Part shown: one piece after another, positions 1-8,924 of the stretch | Position numbering within the stretch: position 1 is the stretch's first letter | Layout: every line of letters begins with the position of its first letter | Assembly (NCBI RefSeq): GCF_028289705.1 | Contig: NZ_JANQOI010000073.1 | Location: 1-38,681, forward strand | Direction of reading: 5' to 3' | From: Pelagibius sp. | GTDB taxonomy: Bacteria; Pseudomonadota; Alphaproteobacteria; Kiloniellales; Kiloniellaceae | DNA length: 38,681 nt | Notes under the pieces: generated by a model | Seen by the model: the letters and a program-made list of their open reading frames with translations, nothing else | What the model was told of the DNA's origin: nothing | Databases searched by the model: none | Position numbers and translations under genes: made by a program

Positions 1-1840
1 CCGGGCTTTCGTGGTAGAGGCCGCTGGTGACTCCGCCGGGCAACGCCCCCAGAGGCTCCAGAGCGGTGACCGTGGTGCTCATGTTATGGGCCTGGCGCAG
101 GCTGTCGTTGCCGTAGTAGCCCGGCGGATGCTGCGGCGAAACGCGGCGGCTGCCGACATCTTCGGGGTCCAGGGCCAAGACCGTGGCCGGCGGCGTGCCG
201 AGGCTTCCAAGCCCGTCCATCACCTCGATGGGCGGCAGCGCCTCGCCGCCGGTGCTGCCGCTGACCCCCTGGCTGACCGCCATCACCCGGCGCAGCATAT
301 CGACGAACAGCCCGGAGATTGGCAGGTTCGACCAGTCGGTGTTGGCGGTGGTGTGGAACAGCACCAGCCAGCCTTCGCCGCGGCGGTCGGCGGTCACCAG
401 CGGCGTGCCGTCGGCGAGACGCGCCCAGGTCTTGTCGGCGAGATCGAGGGAGGGTTCGGCCAGCACCTGGCGGCGGATCAGCACGTCATCCCGCAAGCCC
501 AATTCGGCGAAGGGACTGTCGTTGGCGAAGGGCGCGAACTGCGCCGGCGTGTCCCAGGTCAGGGCGCCGCCCAGCACCCGGTCGCCGCCGCGCAGCCGCA
601 CGGGCAGCAGATCGTCCGCCTCCTCCGGCGGCTGGGCCACCATGCGCGGACCGGCGAAGCGCAGCAACAGCCCGCCGCGTTCCACCCAGGCGCCGATCGC
701 TTCCTCCTCCGCGGGGCTGATGGCAACGGCATCGGCGATCACGAGAACCGCGAGCTGGCGTTGCAGCAGTTCCTCGACGGTGCCCCGGCGCAGTTCGGTG
801 AAGGGCTCCAGGGCACGCTGCAGGTAGTAGCCTTCGCTGAGCAGTGGCTGGCCTTCCTGCTGAGAGCCCGGGTTCACGAGGCCGACGGGGCGGCGGCGCC
901 AACGCTCGTCCAGTAGCACCACGGCGCCGGCGGTGGTTTCCCCTTCAATGGCGATGCGGGCGATCCGATTGCGCATTTCCGTCGGCAGATCGAGCAGGCT
1001 GCGCGCCTCCTTCTCGCCGGGTGCGAAGATCAACGGCGCCTTGGCGATGATCCGCCCGTCGGCGGACAGCGCCAGGGCCTCGGCCCGCCCGCCGGCACCG
1101 CTATCAGCGCGCAGCGCCCGGGCGACAAGGTCGACCCCTTCGGAATCCGGCGGCAGGGCGAGATGGGGCAGCGCGCTGCCCTCCTCGCGCAGCACATGCA
1201 GGCTGCCCAGCCTTTGCAGCGCCGCGGCGAAGGCCTCGCTCTCGTCATCGCGCAGCCCGTCGGACAGCCAGACCACATGGGCCGAGCCTTCGAACGTCAG
1301 CTCCTCCAGGGCGGCCAGGGCGGAGGCGCGGTCGTTGGGCCAGGGCTTGGGGCGGATACCCTGCAGCAGCCGTTGCGCCTCGGCCGCCGGCAGCAGCCCG
1401 GAGGTTGTCGGCGGTTCGCCCTGGGCGTCGCGGGCGGTGGTCACGATGATGACGGTGCGGCCCTCCCGTTCGGCCTGGGCCAGCAGCTTGCCGCCGATGA
1501 TCTGGCGCGCCTGCCAGAAGCGCGCCGCCGACCAGCCGTCGTCGACCACCAGGATCATGGGGCCGCTGCCGGAGAGCTGAGCCGCGGGGTTCAGCAGCGG
1601 CTGTGCCAGTCCGAGGATGATCAGCGCGGCGATCAAGAGCCGCAGCAGCAACAGCCACCAGGGAGTCCGAGCCGGGGTTTCTTCCGGCACGCGCAGACCG
1701 GTCAGCAGGCGGATAGCAGGAAAGGCCAGGCGCCGCGGTGCCGGCGGCGTCAGGCGCAGCAGCAGCCAGAGGACCGGCAGTCCGAGCAGCGCGAGCAGCA
1801 GCCAGGGATGGGCGAAGGCGAGCAGACCGAAGTTGATCAT
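1..1840 (-). CDS. BatA/DUF4159-type membrane protein (3' end beyond window)
   Basis: This frame is open from an ATG at 1838-1840 to the left edge of the window, so about 613 codons are present and the C-terminus is missing. The N-terminus has a hydrophobic segment at about residues 5-30 (FAHPWLLLALLGLPVLWLLL) and a second at about 58-75, the double-membrane-segment arrangement of BatA-type proteins. A von Willebrand-like strand follows near residue 93 (MILVVDDGWSAARFW). Residues about 310-400 include a glutamine-amidotransferase-like stretch (LAVLVIADAVAISPAEEEA, then ERGGLLLRFAGPR). Family members of this layout usually end in a DUF4159 domain, which would lie outside the window; that part is inferred. 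The gene starts 40 bp after the DUF58 stop, in the same operon as MoxR. The role is unknown; a part in MoxR-assisted assembly or envelope maintenance is a guess from the operon. Confidence 0.8.
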   Translation of the reverse strand, partial: MINFGLLAFAHPWLLLALLGLPVLWLLLRLTPPAPRRLAFPAIRLLTGLRVPEETPARTPWWLLLLRLLIAALIILGLAQPLLNPAAQLSGSGPMILVVDDGWSAARFWQARQIIGGKLLAQAEREGRTVIIVTTARDAQGEPPTTSGLLPAAEAQRLLQGIRPKPWPNDRASALAALEELTFEGSAHVVWLSDGLRDDESEAFAAALQRLGSLHVLREEGSALPHLALPPDSEGVDLVARALRADSGAGGRAEALALSADGRIIAKAPLIFAPGEKEARSLLDLPTEMRNRIARIAIEGETTAGAVVLLDERWRRRPVGLVNPGSQQEGQPLLSEGYYLQRALEPFTELRRGTVEELLQRQLAVLVIADAVAISPAEEEAIGAWVERGGLLLRFAGPRMVAQPPEEADDLLPVRLRGGDRVLGGALTWDTPAQFAPFANDSPFAELGLRDDVLIRRQVLAEPSLDLADKTWARLADGTPLVTADRRGEGWLVLFHTTANTDWSNLPISGLFVDMLRRVMAVSQGVSGSTGGEALPPIEVMDGLGSLGTPPATVLALDPEDVGSRRVSPQHPPGYYGNDSLRQAHNMSTTVTALEPLGALPGGVTSGLYHESP

Positions 1841-1880
1841 GCCCGCGGCCCCCGAACCGAATGGCGCTGCCGGCGATCCG

Positions 1881-2756
1881 TCATGCCAGCACCTGGGAGA
1901 GGGTGGTGTAGAGGCGCAGCAGGGCCGATTGCGGCGGCTGGTCGCTGCGGTGGAAGGCGCAGCCCCAGCCCAGCGCACGGGCGATATCCTGCAGGCCTTC
2001 GCGCTGGTCCCTGAGGCGTTTGGCATAGTCGCCGCGCACCGCCTCGACCCGCGAAACCAGCCAGGGCGCTTCCTGTTCCAATCCTTCGAACCTCACCCGT
2101 CCGTCATAGGGCAGACTCTCCTCGGCCGGGTCGAGCACCTGCAGCAGGGTGCCGCGCACACCGCTCTCGCCATAATAGCGCAGGGCCCTGTCGATCTCCG
2201 GCAGAGGCGCAAGAAAGTCGCCTATGAGAACAAGTTGTGCGCTGCGCGGCAGCGGCAAGGTCGGCGGCAGCTCTTCGGCGGGCTGGTTGGCGCTTTCCAG
2301 CAGCACGGCAATGCGCGACAGGGTGGCGCGGCTGTTGGAGGGTCGCAGGCCCGAGCCCAACAGGGCGACATGCTCGCCGCCGCGCATCAGCAGCACCGAC
2401 AGCGCCAGGGTCAGCAGGTCGGTCCGGTCGCGCTTGGTCTGGTGGTTGCGGTCCGAGGTCCAGGCCATGGAGGCCGAGGTGTCGCGCCAGATCCAGACCG
2501 ACTGCGCGGCCTCCCACTCCATCTGGCGGACGAAGACCATGTCCGACTTCGCGGATTGCCGCCAGTCGATGGACTGTGGCTGATCGCCCATGTCGTAGTG
2601 GCGGAACTGCCAGAAGGTCTCGCCCTGGCCGACGCGGCGGCGCCCGTGGACGCCCTGGGCAACGGTGGCGGCGACCCGCTCGGCAGCGACCAGCAGCGGC
2701 GGCAGCGTGGCCGCCAACTGTTCGGCACGGTGCCGAAGCGGAAGGGTTGTTGTCAT
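1881..2756 (-). CDS. DUF58 domain-containing protein
   Basis: The 291-aa product has the DUF58 signature at about residues 54-82 (YDMGDQPQSIDWRQSAKSD, then VRQMEWE), followed by a von Willebrand-like metal-site motif DTSASM at residues 92-97. This arrangement matches DUF58 proteins encoded next to MoxR ATPases. No membrane segment is seen, so it is probably cytosolic or peripheral. It lies between the MoxR gene upstream (78 bp gap) and the BatA/DUF4159 gene downstream (40 bp gap). That order is common in alphaproteobacteria. The MoxR ATPase is presumed to remodel or load metal into partners with vWA domains, of which this is a likely one. The exact function is not known for the family. Confidence 0.9.
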   Translation of the reverse strand: MTTTLPLRHRAEQLAATLPPLLVAAERVAATVAQGVHGRRRVGQGETFWQFRHYDMGDQPQSIDWRQSAKSDMVFVRQMEWEAAQSVWIWRDTSASMAWTSDRNHQTKRDRTDLLTLALSVLLMRGGEHVALLGSGLRPSNSRATLSRIAVLLESANQPAEELPPTLPLPRSAQLVLIGDFLAPLPEIDRALRYYGESGVRGTLLQVLDPAEESLPYDGRVRFEGLEQEAPWLVSRVEAVRGDYAKRLRDQREGLQDIARALGWGCAFHRSDQPPQSALLRLYTTLSQVLA

Positions 2757-2834
2757 CGGCGCCCGGGTACCCCGCGTCCCGCCCCGCTTGGCGCCGGCCC
2801 CTTCGCGGCCGCTTTCATGGTGACCAGGAACCGC

Positions 2835-3848
2835 TCAGGCATAGGGCGCCGTGAGATGCGCGATGATGTGGTCCAGCGTCACCCCGTCGGCGCGGGCCGC
2901 GAAGCTGAGGGCCATGCGGTGCTTCAGCACCGGCCGGGCCAGGGCGACCACATCGTCGACCGAGGGGGCCAGACGCCCGTCGAGCAGCGCGCGGGCGCGC
3001 ACTGCCAGCATCAGGGCCTGGCTGGCGCGGGGCCCGGGGCCCCAGGCGACCTGGCTGCGGACCTCGTCCAGCTCGCTGGCTTCCGGCCGTCCGTTGCGCA
3101 CCAGGGCGAGAATCGCCTCCACCACGCTTTCGCCCACCGGCACGCGGCGCACCAGTCGCTGCAGGGTCATCAACTCCTCGGCGTTCATCACCGCTGTCGC
3201 CTCCGCCTGTTCCGGGCCGGTGGTCTCGATCAGCATCTGCCGCTCGGCCTCCAGTTCCGGATAGCCGACGTCGATCTCCAGCAGGAAGCGGTCGAGCTGC
3301 GCCTCGGGCAGCGGATAGGTGCCTTCCTGCTCCAGCGGGTTCTGGGTCGCCAGCACGTGGAAGGGAGCCGGCAGGTCGTGGGCGTGGCCGGCCACCGTCA
3401 CCCGGTGTTCCTGCATCGCCTGCAGCAGGGCCGACTGGGTGCGCGGACTGGCGCGGTTGATTTCGTCGGCCATCAGCAGTTGGCAGAAAACCGGCCCGGG
3501 AATGAAGCGGAAGGACCGCCTGCCCGATTCGCTTTCCTCCAGCACCTCTGAGCCCAGGATGTCCGCCGGCATCAGATCCGGGGTGCACTGCACCCGCTTG
3601 TCCTCCAGCCCGAAGACGGTGCCCAGGGTTTCCACCAGGCGGGTCTTGGCCAGGCCCGGCACGCCGATCAGCAGCGCGTGGCCGCCGGACAGCAGGGTGA
3701 TAAGGGTTTGATCGACGACCTCTTGTTGGCCGAAAATGACCTGTCCGATGCTCTCGCGCACAAGCTTCAGCTTGTCGCCGAGTTCATCGATCTGTTCGGC
3801 CAGCCCGGCGGCGGCTCCATCGGTTCGCTCAGTGGGGGTCGTTGTCAC
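2835..3848 (-). CDS. MoxR-family AAA+ ATPase
   Basis: This is an AAA+ ATPase of the MoxR family with a Walker A motif GVPGLAKT at about residues 62-69 and a Walker B motif LLMADE at about 124-129, followed by NRASPRTQSALLQAM and the sensor-type strand HVLATQNPLEQEGTYPLPEA. I start it at a GTG (3846-3848) that follows GGAG by ten bases and gives a 337-aa protein of the usual length. An in-frame ATG at 3923 would add 25 residues that do not look conserved and would leave only 27 bp to the divergent gene. MoxR ATPases are chaperone-like proteins that act on vWA-domain partners, and here DUF58 and BatA-type genes follow directly. The 102-bp gap to the divergent DUF1285 gene should hold both promoters. 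Confidence 0.92.
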   Translation of the reverse strand: MTTTPTERTDGAAAGLAEQIDELGDKLKLVRESIGQVIFGQQEVVDQTLITLLSGGHALLIGVPGLAKTRLVETLGTVFGLEDKRVQCTPDLMPADILGSEVLEESESGRRSFRFIPGPVFCQLLMADEINRASPRTQSALLQAMQEHRVTVAGHAHDLPAPFHVLATQNPLEQEGTYPLPEAQLDRFLLEIDVGYPELEAERQMLIETTGPEQAEATAVMNAEELMTLQRLVRRVPVGESVVEAILALVRNGRPEASELDEVRSQVAWGPGPRASQALMLAVRARALLDGRLAPSVDDVVALARPVLKHRMALSFAARADGVTLDHIIAHLTAPYA

Positions 3849-3950
3849 CAGACAGCATCTCCAGGCTTTCGGGTGGGCGCAGGGCCGGCCTCCGCTGCTC
3901 AGCGGGTCGAACCGGCCGCTCAAACGTTAACGGTAAGGATAAGGCTTTCG

Positions 3951-4475
3951 ATGCCCGCTGACCAGTCACCTGGCCCCCTCCCGTTCCCGGTCGGCGGGGA
4001 TTTCGATATTCGCATCGCCCGGGACGGCACCTGGTTTCACGAAGGCGCGCCGATTGCCCGCAAGGCTCTGGTCAAGCTGTTTGCCTCGGTCCTGCGCTGC
4101 GATGCCGAAGGCGCTTACTGGCTGCAGACTCCGGTGGAAAAGGGGCGGATCGCCGTCGAAGACGTGCCCTTCGTGGCCGTTGAACTTTCCGTGAAGGGCA
4201 AAGGCGAGGCGCAGTGCCTGAGCTTTCGCACCAACCTGGACGAATGGGTCGCCGCCGGCGCGGCGCACCCCCTGCGGGTCGGCGCGGGGCCTGAAAAAGG
4301 GGGACCCAGCCCCTATATTCTGGTGCGGGAGAGGCTGGAGGCGCGGGTCCTCCGTCCGGTCTACTACGAGCTGGCCGATCTGGCGGTGCCTGCCCCCCGA
4401 TCGGCCGAGCAGGCTGAGGATTGCCTGGGTGTTTGGAGCGATGGCGTGTTCTTTCCTCTTGGATCTGCCGCATGA
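3951..4475 (+). CDS. DUF1285 domain-containing protein
   Basis: This 174-aa protein matches the DUF1285 family, with typical strings FDIRIARDGTWFHEGAPI near residues 18-35, then YWLQTPVEKGRI and VEDVPFVAVEL. It has no signal peptide or membrane segment, so it is probably cytosolic. The ATG at 3951 is preceded by an AAGGATAAGG-like purine stretch. A longer reading from 3678 would run back through the divergent MoxR gene and is rejected. The gene heads a plus-strand cluster with CoA pyrophosphatase, DUF6111 and the CCA-adding enzyme, an order recurrent in alphaproteobacteria. The molecular function is unknown. Confidence 0.88.
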   Translation: MPADQSPGPLPFPVGGDFDIRIARDGTWFHEGAPIARKALVKLFASVLRCDAEGAYWLQTPVEKGRIAVEDVPFVAVELSVKGKGEAQCLSFRTNLDEWVAAGAAHPLRVGAGPEKGGPSPYILVRERLEARVLRPVYYELADLAVPAPRSAEQAEDCLGVWSDGVFFPLGSAA

Positions 4476-4488
4476 CCGGAGTTGGGCC

Positions 4489-5136
4489 GTGAGAGCCGAC
4501 GATCTGTTGCGGCGCCTGGCCGACCTGCCGGCACCGGCACAGCGTGCGGCGCCGGAGTCCGCCACGGCCTTGAGCGCGCCGCGCGGCGATCACGACCTCA
4601 ACCCCGAGCTCTACGACCCCGCCTCTCCGCTGCGCGACGCGGCGGTGCTGGTGCCGATCGTCGACCGTGCGCGGGAGCTGACGGTGATCCTCACCCGGCG
4701 CAGCGACGAGCTGCCGGACCATGCGGGGCAGATCAGCTTTCCCGGCGGGCGGATCGACCCCGGCGACCGGGGCGCGGAGGATGCGGCGCTGCGCGAAGCC
4801 CACGAAGAAGTGGGGCTGCCGCGCGATCAGGTGCGCCTGATCGGCCGGCTGGACACCTACCTCGTCCGCACGGGATACTGCGTCGTTCCGGTGATCGGGC
4901 TGGTCTCGCCGCCACTTGCGCTGACGCCTGAGCAGGGGGAGGTGGAGGAGATCTTCGAAGTCCCCCTGGCGTTCTTTCTGAACGGCGCAAATCGGCAGAC
5001 CCACAGCCGGATCTTTCACGGCAAGGAGCGCTTCTTCTATGCCTACCCCTATCGCGATTACTTCATCTGGGGCGCCACCGCCGGCATGCTGTCGAACCTG
5101 GCCGAAGTGCTGCATGGCGGGGATGTGATCGGCTGA
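4489..5136 (+). CDS. CoA pyrophosphatase, Nudix family
   Basis: Nudix hydrolases of this group split coenzyme A or its derivatives into 3',5'-ADP and 4'-phosphopantetheine. The sequence shows the CoA-type signature HAGQISFPGGRID at about residues 78-90 joined to a Nudix box that ends LREAHEEVGL at about 101-110, with the catalytic glutamates in REAHEE. I choose the GTG at 4489 because it has GGAG nine bases upstream and lies just after the DUF1285 stop. Earlier in-frame starts (4429, 4441) would overlap the DUF1285 gene. The product is 215 aa, normal for the family. The stop overlaps the start of the DUF6111 gene by one base, which suggests translational coupling. Confidence 0.92.
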   Translation: MRADDLLRRLADLPAPAQRAAPESATALSAPRGDHDLNPELYDPASPLRDAAVLVPIVDRARELTVILTRRSDELPDHAGQISFPGGRIDPGDRGAEDAALREAHEEVGLPRDQVRLIGRLDTYLVRTGYCVVPVIGLVSPPLALTPEQGEVEEIFEVPLAFFLNGANRQTHSRIFHGKERFFYAYPYRDYFIWGATAGMLSNLAEVLHGGDVIG

Positions 5137-5423
5137 TGGCACGGGTTCTCTTCCTCGTTGTGTTGCCCATGCTGGTGCCCTTCATCGTCTATGGGCTCTA
5201 TGTCTGGTTCGCGCGCCGCGGACGAAGCGCTGCGACGCCGGGCGCGCGTGTGCCGCCCGACCGCGAGGCCGTTCCCTGGGCCTGGATGCTGGGCATTGGG
5301 GTCTGCCTCGCCGCCGCGGCCCTGCTGTTCTTCTGGCAGGGGCGCGGCGTCTCCCCTGGCACGAAACTCTTGCCGCCGGCGGTGGTCGATGGCGAAGTGG
5401 TCCCCAGCCGCCCGGTGGAGTAG
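5136..5423 (+). CDS. DUF6111 family small membrane protein
   Basis: The product is 95 aa with two hydrophobic helices, at about residues 4-25 (VLFLVVLPMLVPFIVYGLYV) and 48-67 (WAWMLGIGVCLAAAALLFFW), so it is an inner-membrane protein with two passes. Its start overlaps the CoA pyrophosphatase stop (TGATG), and the CCA-adding enzyme begins 36 bp downstream. This position between the Nudix and cca genes, the length and the helix layout match the DUF6111 family. No function is known, and nothing in the sequence points to one. Confidence 0.82.
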   Translation: MARVLFLVVLPMLVPFIVYGLYVWFARRGRSAATPGARVPPDREAVPWAWMLGIGVCLAAAALLFFWQGRGVSPGTKLLPPAVVDGEVVPSRPVE

Positions 5424-5459
5424 CGCCGGTCAGCAATCTTATTGGGGGTTTCATCGACC

Positions 5460-6731
5460 ATGCCGGGGTCCGACACGCCTGGGCCGGCCCGCCTTGATGT
5501 CCAGGACTGGATGACCGCGCCGGAGACGCGCGCGGTGATCGCGGCGCTGACCGCGCAGGGCAGTGCGGTGCGCTTCGTCGGCGGCTGCGTGCGCGATGCC
5601 CTCGCTGGCCGGCCGGTCCAGGACGTGGATATCGCCACTCCGGACAAGCCGGAGGCGGTGATGGCGCTGTTGCGCGCGGCCGGGCTCAAGGCCGTGCCCA
5701 CCGGAATCGACCACGGCACGGTGACCGCCGTCGCCGGACACAAGCCTTTCGAGATCACCACCCTGCGCGAGGACGTGGAAACCGACGGCCGCCGCGCCGT
5801 CGTGGCCTTCACCGACGACTGGCTGGCCGATGCCTCGCGGCGCGATCTCACCTTCAACGCCATGTCCTGCAGTCCCGAGGGGCAGCTCTACGATCCCTTC
5901 GGTGGTGCCGCTGATCTGAAGGCAGGCCGGGTGCGTTTCGTCGGCGACGCCCGGGCGCGGATCGAGGAGGACTACCTGCGCCTGCTGCGTTTCTTTCGCT
6001 TTCAGGCGCACTACGGGCGCGTCGCCCCGGAACCGGACGTCCTTGCGGTCATGGCCTCCCTGGCGCCGCAGCTCAGAAGCCTCTCCGGCGAGCGGCTGCG
6101 CCAGGAGTTCCTGAAGCTGCTCGCCGCCCCCGACCCGCTGCCGGTGCTGGCCTTGATGCGGGATCACGATATCCTCGCGGCCTTTCTGCCAGAGGCTGGC
6201 GGGCAGGAGGTGCTGCAGCGTTTGCTGATGCAGGAACAGCCCGGTTCGGAGAACCCGATCCTGCGGCTGGCCGCGCTGTTGCCGGGCGAGGCCGCCGTGG
6301 CCGAAGCGGTGGGCCAGCGCCTGCGCCTCTCCGGGGCGGAGCGGGAGGCCTTGGTCCGGCTGGCGGCGCCGGATAACGACCTCACGGCCGCCAACCGCAT
6401 GCTCGACCCTCAAGACGATCCGGAGGAGGCCCGCCACGGCCTGAGAGTGGCACTGCACCGCCGGGGGGCGGCGGCGACCCATGCGCAGTTGCTGATGGAA
6501 GGCGCCCGCCGCGCCGCCGCGGCCGACACCCTGCGGTCCGCCTTGGCCCTGGTCGAAAGCTGGCGGCCCCGGTCCTTTCCCTTGAGCGGCAGCGACGTGC
6601 TCGCCCTCGGGTTTCCTGCCGGCCCGCGGGTCGGGGCCCTGCTGCGCCAGGTCGAGGATTGGTGGATCGCCGCCGACCTCGCACCGGACCGGGCCGCCTG
6701 CCTGGACCGGTTGCGGGAGCTCGCTGGCTAA
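5460..6731 (+). CDS. cca: CCA tRNA nucleotidyltransferase
   Basis: The enzyme adds or repairs the 3' CCA end of tRNAs using CTP and ATP. The class II nucleotidyltransferase head is clear: [11 protein letters not shown] at about residues 41-51 and the metal-binding DVDIA at 55-59, then the RRDLTFNAM motif near 130 and the [15 protein letters not shown] region that selects nucleotides. Length is 423 aa from the ATG at 5460, which follows a GGGGG stretch; a TTG at 5442 is an unlikely longer start. It is the last gene of the DUF1285-Nudix-DUF6111 cluster. The stop codon overlaps the hemF stop by four bases, so the two genes converge with no room for a separate terminator. Confidence 0.95.
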   Translation: MPGSDTPGPARLDVQDWMTAPETRAVIAALTAQGSAVRFVGGCVRDALAGRPVQDVDIATPDKPEAVMALLRAAGLKAVPTGIDHGTVTAVAGHKPFEITTLREDVETDGRRAVVAFTDDWLADASRRDLTFNAMSCSPEGQLYDPFGGAADLKAGRVRFVGDARARIEEDYLRLLRFFRFQAHYGRVAPEPDVLAVMASLAPQLRSLSGERLRQEFLKLLAAPDPLPVLALMRDHDILAAFLPEAGGQEVLQRLLMQEQPGSENPILRLAALLPGEAAVAEAVGQRLRLSGAEREALVRLAAPDNDLTAANRMLDPQDDPEEARHGLRVALHRRGAAATHAQLLMEGARRAAAADTLRSALALVESWRPRSFPLSGSDVLALGFPAGPRVGALLRQVEDWWIAADLAPDRAACLDRLRELAG

Positions 6732-7591
6732 GGCCAGGCGGCCTCTGGCGGCAGGCTCATGAGGATGGCTTCCACATTGCCGCCGGTCTGCAGGCCGAAC
6801 TTGGTGCCGCGGTCGTAGAGCAGATTGAACTCCGCATAGCGGCCGCGCCGGAAGAGCTGATGGCGGCGCTGCTCATCGGTCCAGGGGTCCGCCATGTGAC
6901 GGCGCACCAGGCCGGGGTAGATCTCCAGGAAAGCCTCGCCGACATCCCGGGTGAAGGCGAAGTCCGCCTCCCAGTCGTCGCTGTCCAGGTAGTCGTAGAA
7001 GATGCCGCCGACGCCGCGCGCCTCGCCCCGGTGCGGGATGAAGAAATACTCATCGCACCATTTCTTGAAGCGGGGATAGTAGTCCGGGTCGTGGCGGTCG
7101 CAGGCCGCCTGGAAGGCCGCGTGGAAGGCCGCCGTGTCGTCGTCGTCCGGGACCATGGGGTTGAGGTCGCTGCCGCCGCCGAACCAGCTTTTGCTGGTCA
7201 CGATGTGGCGGGTGTTCATGTGGACGGCCGGAACCAGGGGGGAGCGCATGTGGGCGACCAGCGAGATACCGCTGGCCCAGAAGCTCGGATCGTCTTCAGC
7301 CCCCGGGATCTGCTTGGCGAACTCGGGCGAGAAGCTGCCGTGGACGGTGGAGACGTTGACGCCGACCTTCTCGAAAACCCGGCCGTGCATCAGCGCCATC
7401 ACCCCGCCGCCGCCGTCTTCACGCTCCCAGGCCTTGCGCTGGAAGCGGCCGGGGGCGATCCCGGCGAAGCGCTGGGCGTTGGCGCCCTCCAGTTCGTCTT
7501 CCAGCGCCTCGAAAGCGGCGCAGATGCGGTCGCGCAGCGCCTCGAACCAGGCACGCGCGCGCGCCTTGCGGTCCTCGGTCTCCTCGGTCAT
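6728..7591 (-). CDS. hemF: Oxygen-dependent coproporphyrinogen III oxidase
   Basis: HemF converts coproporphyrinogen III to protoporphyrinogen IX with molecular oxygen during haem synthesis in the cytosol. Family motifs are present: [10 protein letters not shown], the strand [30 protein letters not shown] and the C-terminal [19 protein letters not shown]. The ATG at 7591 is preceded by GGGGGA eight bases upstream and gives 287 aa, the normal length; an in-frame extension to 7693 would run into the trmL gene and is not conserved in character. It lies 37 bp downstream of trmL on the same strand. Use of oxygen fits an aerobic organism with the bc1 complex encoded next door. Confidence 0.96.
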   Translation of the reverse strand: MTEETEDRKARARAWFEALRDRICAAFEALEDELEGANAQRFAGIAPGRFQRKAWEREDGGGGVMALMHGRVFEKVGVNVSTVHGSFSPEFAKQIPGAEDDPSFWASGISLVAHMRSPLVPAVHMNTRHIVTSKSWFGGGSDLNPMVPDDDDTAAFHAAFQAACDRHDPDYYPRFKKWCDEYFFIPHRGEARGVGGIFYDYLDSDDWEADFAFTRDVGEAFLEIYPGLVRRHMADPWTDEQRRHQLFRRGRYAEFNLLYDRGTKFGLQTGGNVEAILMSLPPEAAWP

Positions 7592-7628
7592 CGCTTCGTC
7601 CCCCAGCGTTCTCAGCCGTCCCCAGCGG

Positions 7629-8075
7629 TCACGGAAAGCCTGCGGTCTGCCGCAGCGCCTCGCCCAGGGCCATGGCTCCGGCCAGGGCCACATTGAGCGA
7701 GCGGCAGCCCGCGCCGACCGGGATCTTCAGGCGCGCGTCCGCCGCGTCGTGGACCTCAGCGGGCACGCCCGCCGACTCCCGGCCGAGCAGAAGATTGTCG
7801 TCCCCGGCAAAAGCGAACCCGGTGTAGGGGGCGCTGGCCCCGGTCGTCAAGAGCAGCAGTCGGCCGCGGCGCTGCTGCTGGTAGCTGTCCCAGGAGCGGT
7901 GCCGCGCGATCTGCGCCTGGGCGTGATAGTCCAGACCGGCGCGGCGCAGGCGTTTGTCGTCGAGCAGAAAGCCGCAGGGTTCGATGATGTCGAGCGGAAC
8001 CTGCAGGCAGGCGCAGAGGCGGATCAGGGCACCGGTGTTCTGCGGGATGTCGGGTTGGAAAAGTGCGAGGCGCAT
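7629..8075 (-). CDS. trmL: tRNA (cytidine(34)-2'-O)-methyltransferase
   Basis: This small SPOUT methyltransferase modifies the wobble base of leucine tRNAs using S-adenosylmethionine. The 148-aa product begins [20 protein letters not shown], the family start, and ends with the knotted SAM-binding segments [14 protein letters not shown] and [20 protein letters not shown]. Length is typical. It is transcribed away from petABC, with 272 bp between the two starts, and is followed 37 bp later by hemF. Confidence 0.95.
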   Translation of the reverse strand: MRLALFQPDIPQNTGALIRLCACLQVPLDIIEPCGFLLDDKRLRRAGLDYHAQAQIARHRSWDSYQQQRRGRLLLLTTGASAPYTGFAFAGDDNLLLGRESAGVPAEVHDAADARLKIPVGAGCRSLNVALAGAMALGEALRQTAGFP

Positions 8076-8148
8076 AGTCGGGTCGAATAGTCTGTTTGGT
8101 TGCTTCGCGGAATTGGCGAATCGCGGCCTTTGGAGCCGTTCTGGGGCT

Positions 8149-8177
8149 TTGCGTTCCCCGGAAAATTATTCTATATC
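8149..8177 (+). promoter_or_regulatory. Candidate promoter for petABC
   Basis: TTGCGT at 8149-8154 and TATATC at 8172-8177 are separated by 17 bases, a fair sigma-70-like pair in an otherwise GC-rich sequence. It sits 170 bp before the petA start in the trmL-petA gap. This is a match by eye only. Confidence 0.35.
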
Positions 8178-8209
8178 GACCCTCAGAACCGAGCGACGGG
8201 GGTATTCGC

Positions 8210-8226
8210 TGCGGCAGCGTGCCGCA
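8210..8226. promoter_or_regulatory. Perfect 7-bp inverted repeat in the petABC leader
   Basis: TGCGGCA and TGCCGCA are separated by GCG, forming a perfect hairpin in the presumed untranslated leader, 122 bp before the petA start. It has no T run after it, so it is not an obvious terminator. It could be an RNA stem or an operator, or it may be chance in GC-rich DNA. Confidence 0.3.
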
Positions 8227-8347
8227 TGGTTGATATTCCCAAGCGACATAAGGTCTTAAGTAGGCTCGCTCAAACTGGGCAATCGGGGCCGCGGGGGCGG
8301 GTTGGTCATCGCCGTGGCTCCGCAAATGGGATCGTAGGGGAAATCGT

Positions 8348-8896
8348 ATGGCAGACACCGCCACAGCCGCGCCGGCCGATTCGGGCGAAACGCGGCGTGA
8401 CTTCTTGTACCTGGCTGCCGGCGCCATGGGCGCCGTCGGGACCGGCGCCGTGGTTTGGCCGCTGATCGCCTCCATGAGCCCCTCCGCCGAGGTGCTGGCC
8501 CTGGCCTCCACCGAGGTGGATCTGGAACCCATTGCCGAAGGCCAGCGCATCACCGTCACCTGGCGCGGCAATCCGGTCTTCATCGATCACCGCACCCCGG
8601 CCCAGATCAGCGAAGCCGAGGGCGCGGCCCTCGAAGACCTGCCGGACCCGGAAAGCGACGAGGCGCGGGTGCAACGGCCGGAATGGCTGATCCTGATCGG
8701 CGTCTGCACCCATCTGGGCTGCGTTCCCCTGGGCCAGAAAACGGGCCAGAACCGCGGCGAGTTCGGCGGCTGGTTCTGCCCCTGCCACGGCTCCCACTAC
8801 GACACCTCCGGGCGTATCCGCAAGGGCCCGGCCCCGACCAACCTGCCGGTGCCGCCCTACGAGTTCACCGGCGACACGACCATCGTGATCGGATAG
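8348..8896 (+). CDS. petA: Ubiquinol-cytochrome c reductase iron-sulfur (Rieske) subunit
   Basis: This is the Rieske 2Fe-2S subunit of the cytochrome bc1 complex, which takes an electron from ubiquinol and passes it to cytochrome c1. A twin-arginine motif TRRDFL at residues 15-20 precedes a membrane anchor at about 21-45, typical of Tat-inserted Rieske proteins. The cluster boxes are CTHLGC (120-125) and CPCHGS (144-149), supplying two Cys and two His ligands and the two disulfide cysteines. Length is 182 aa. AGGGGAA lies just upstream of the ATG. It is first in the petABC operon, 28 bp ahead of petB. Confidence 0.97.
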   Translation: MADTATAAPADSGETRRDFLYLAAGAMGAVGTGAVVWPLIASMSPSAEVLALASTEVDLEPIAEGQRITVTWRGNPVFIDHRTPAQISEAEGAALEDLPDPESDEARVQRPEWLILIGVCTHLGCVPLGQKTGQNRGEFGGWFCPCHGSHYDTSGRIRKGPAPTNLPVPPYEFTGDTTIVIG

Positions 8897-8924
8897 GCGT
8901 GATCGGCCAGGGGAGAACCAGAAA

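Noticed and set aside
1617-3551. A 644-codon plus-strand open frame
   Set aside because: It runs antisense to the BatA/DUF4159, DUF58 and MoxR genes, is low in protein-like pattern (Gln/Arg/His/Gly rich) and is a GC-rich shadow.
4429-4488. Earlier in-frame starts for the CoA pyrophosphatase
   Set aside because: They overlap the DUF1285 gene and lack the GGAG site that precedes the GTG at 4489.
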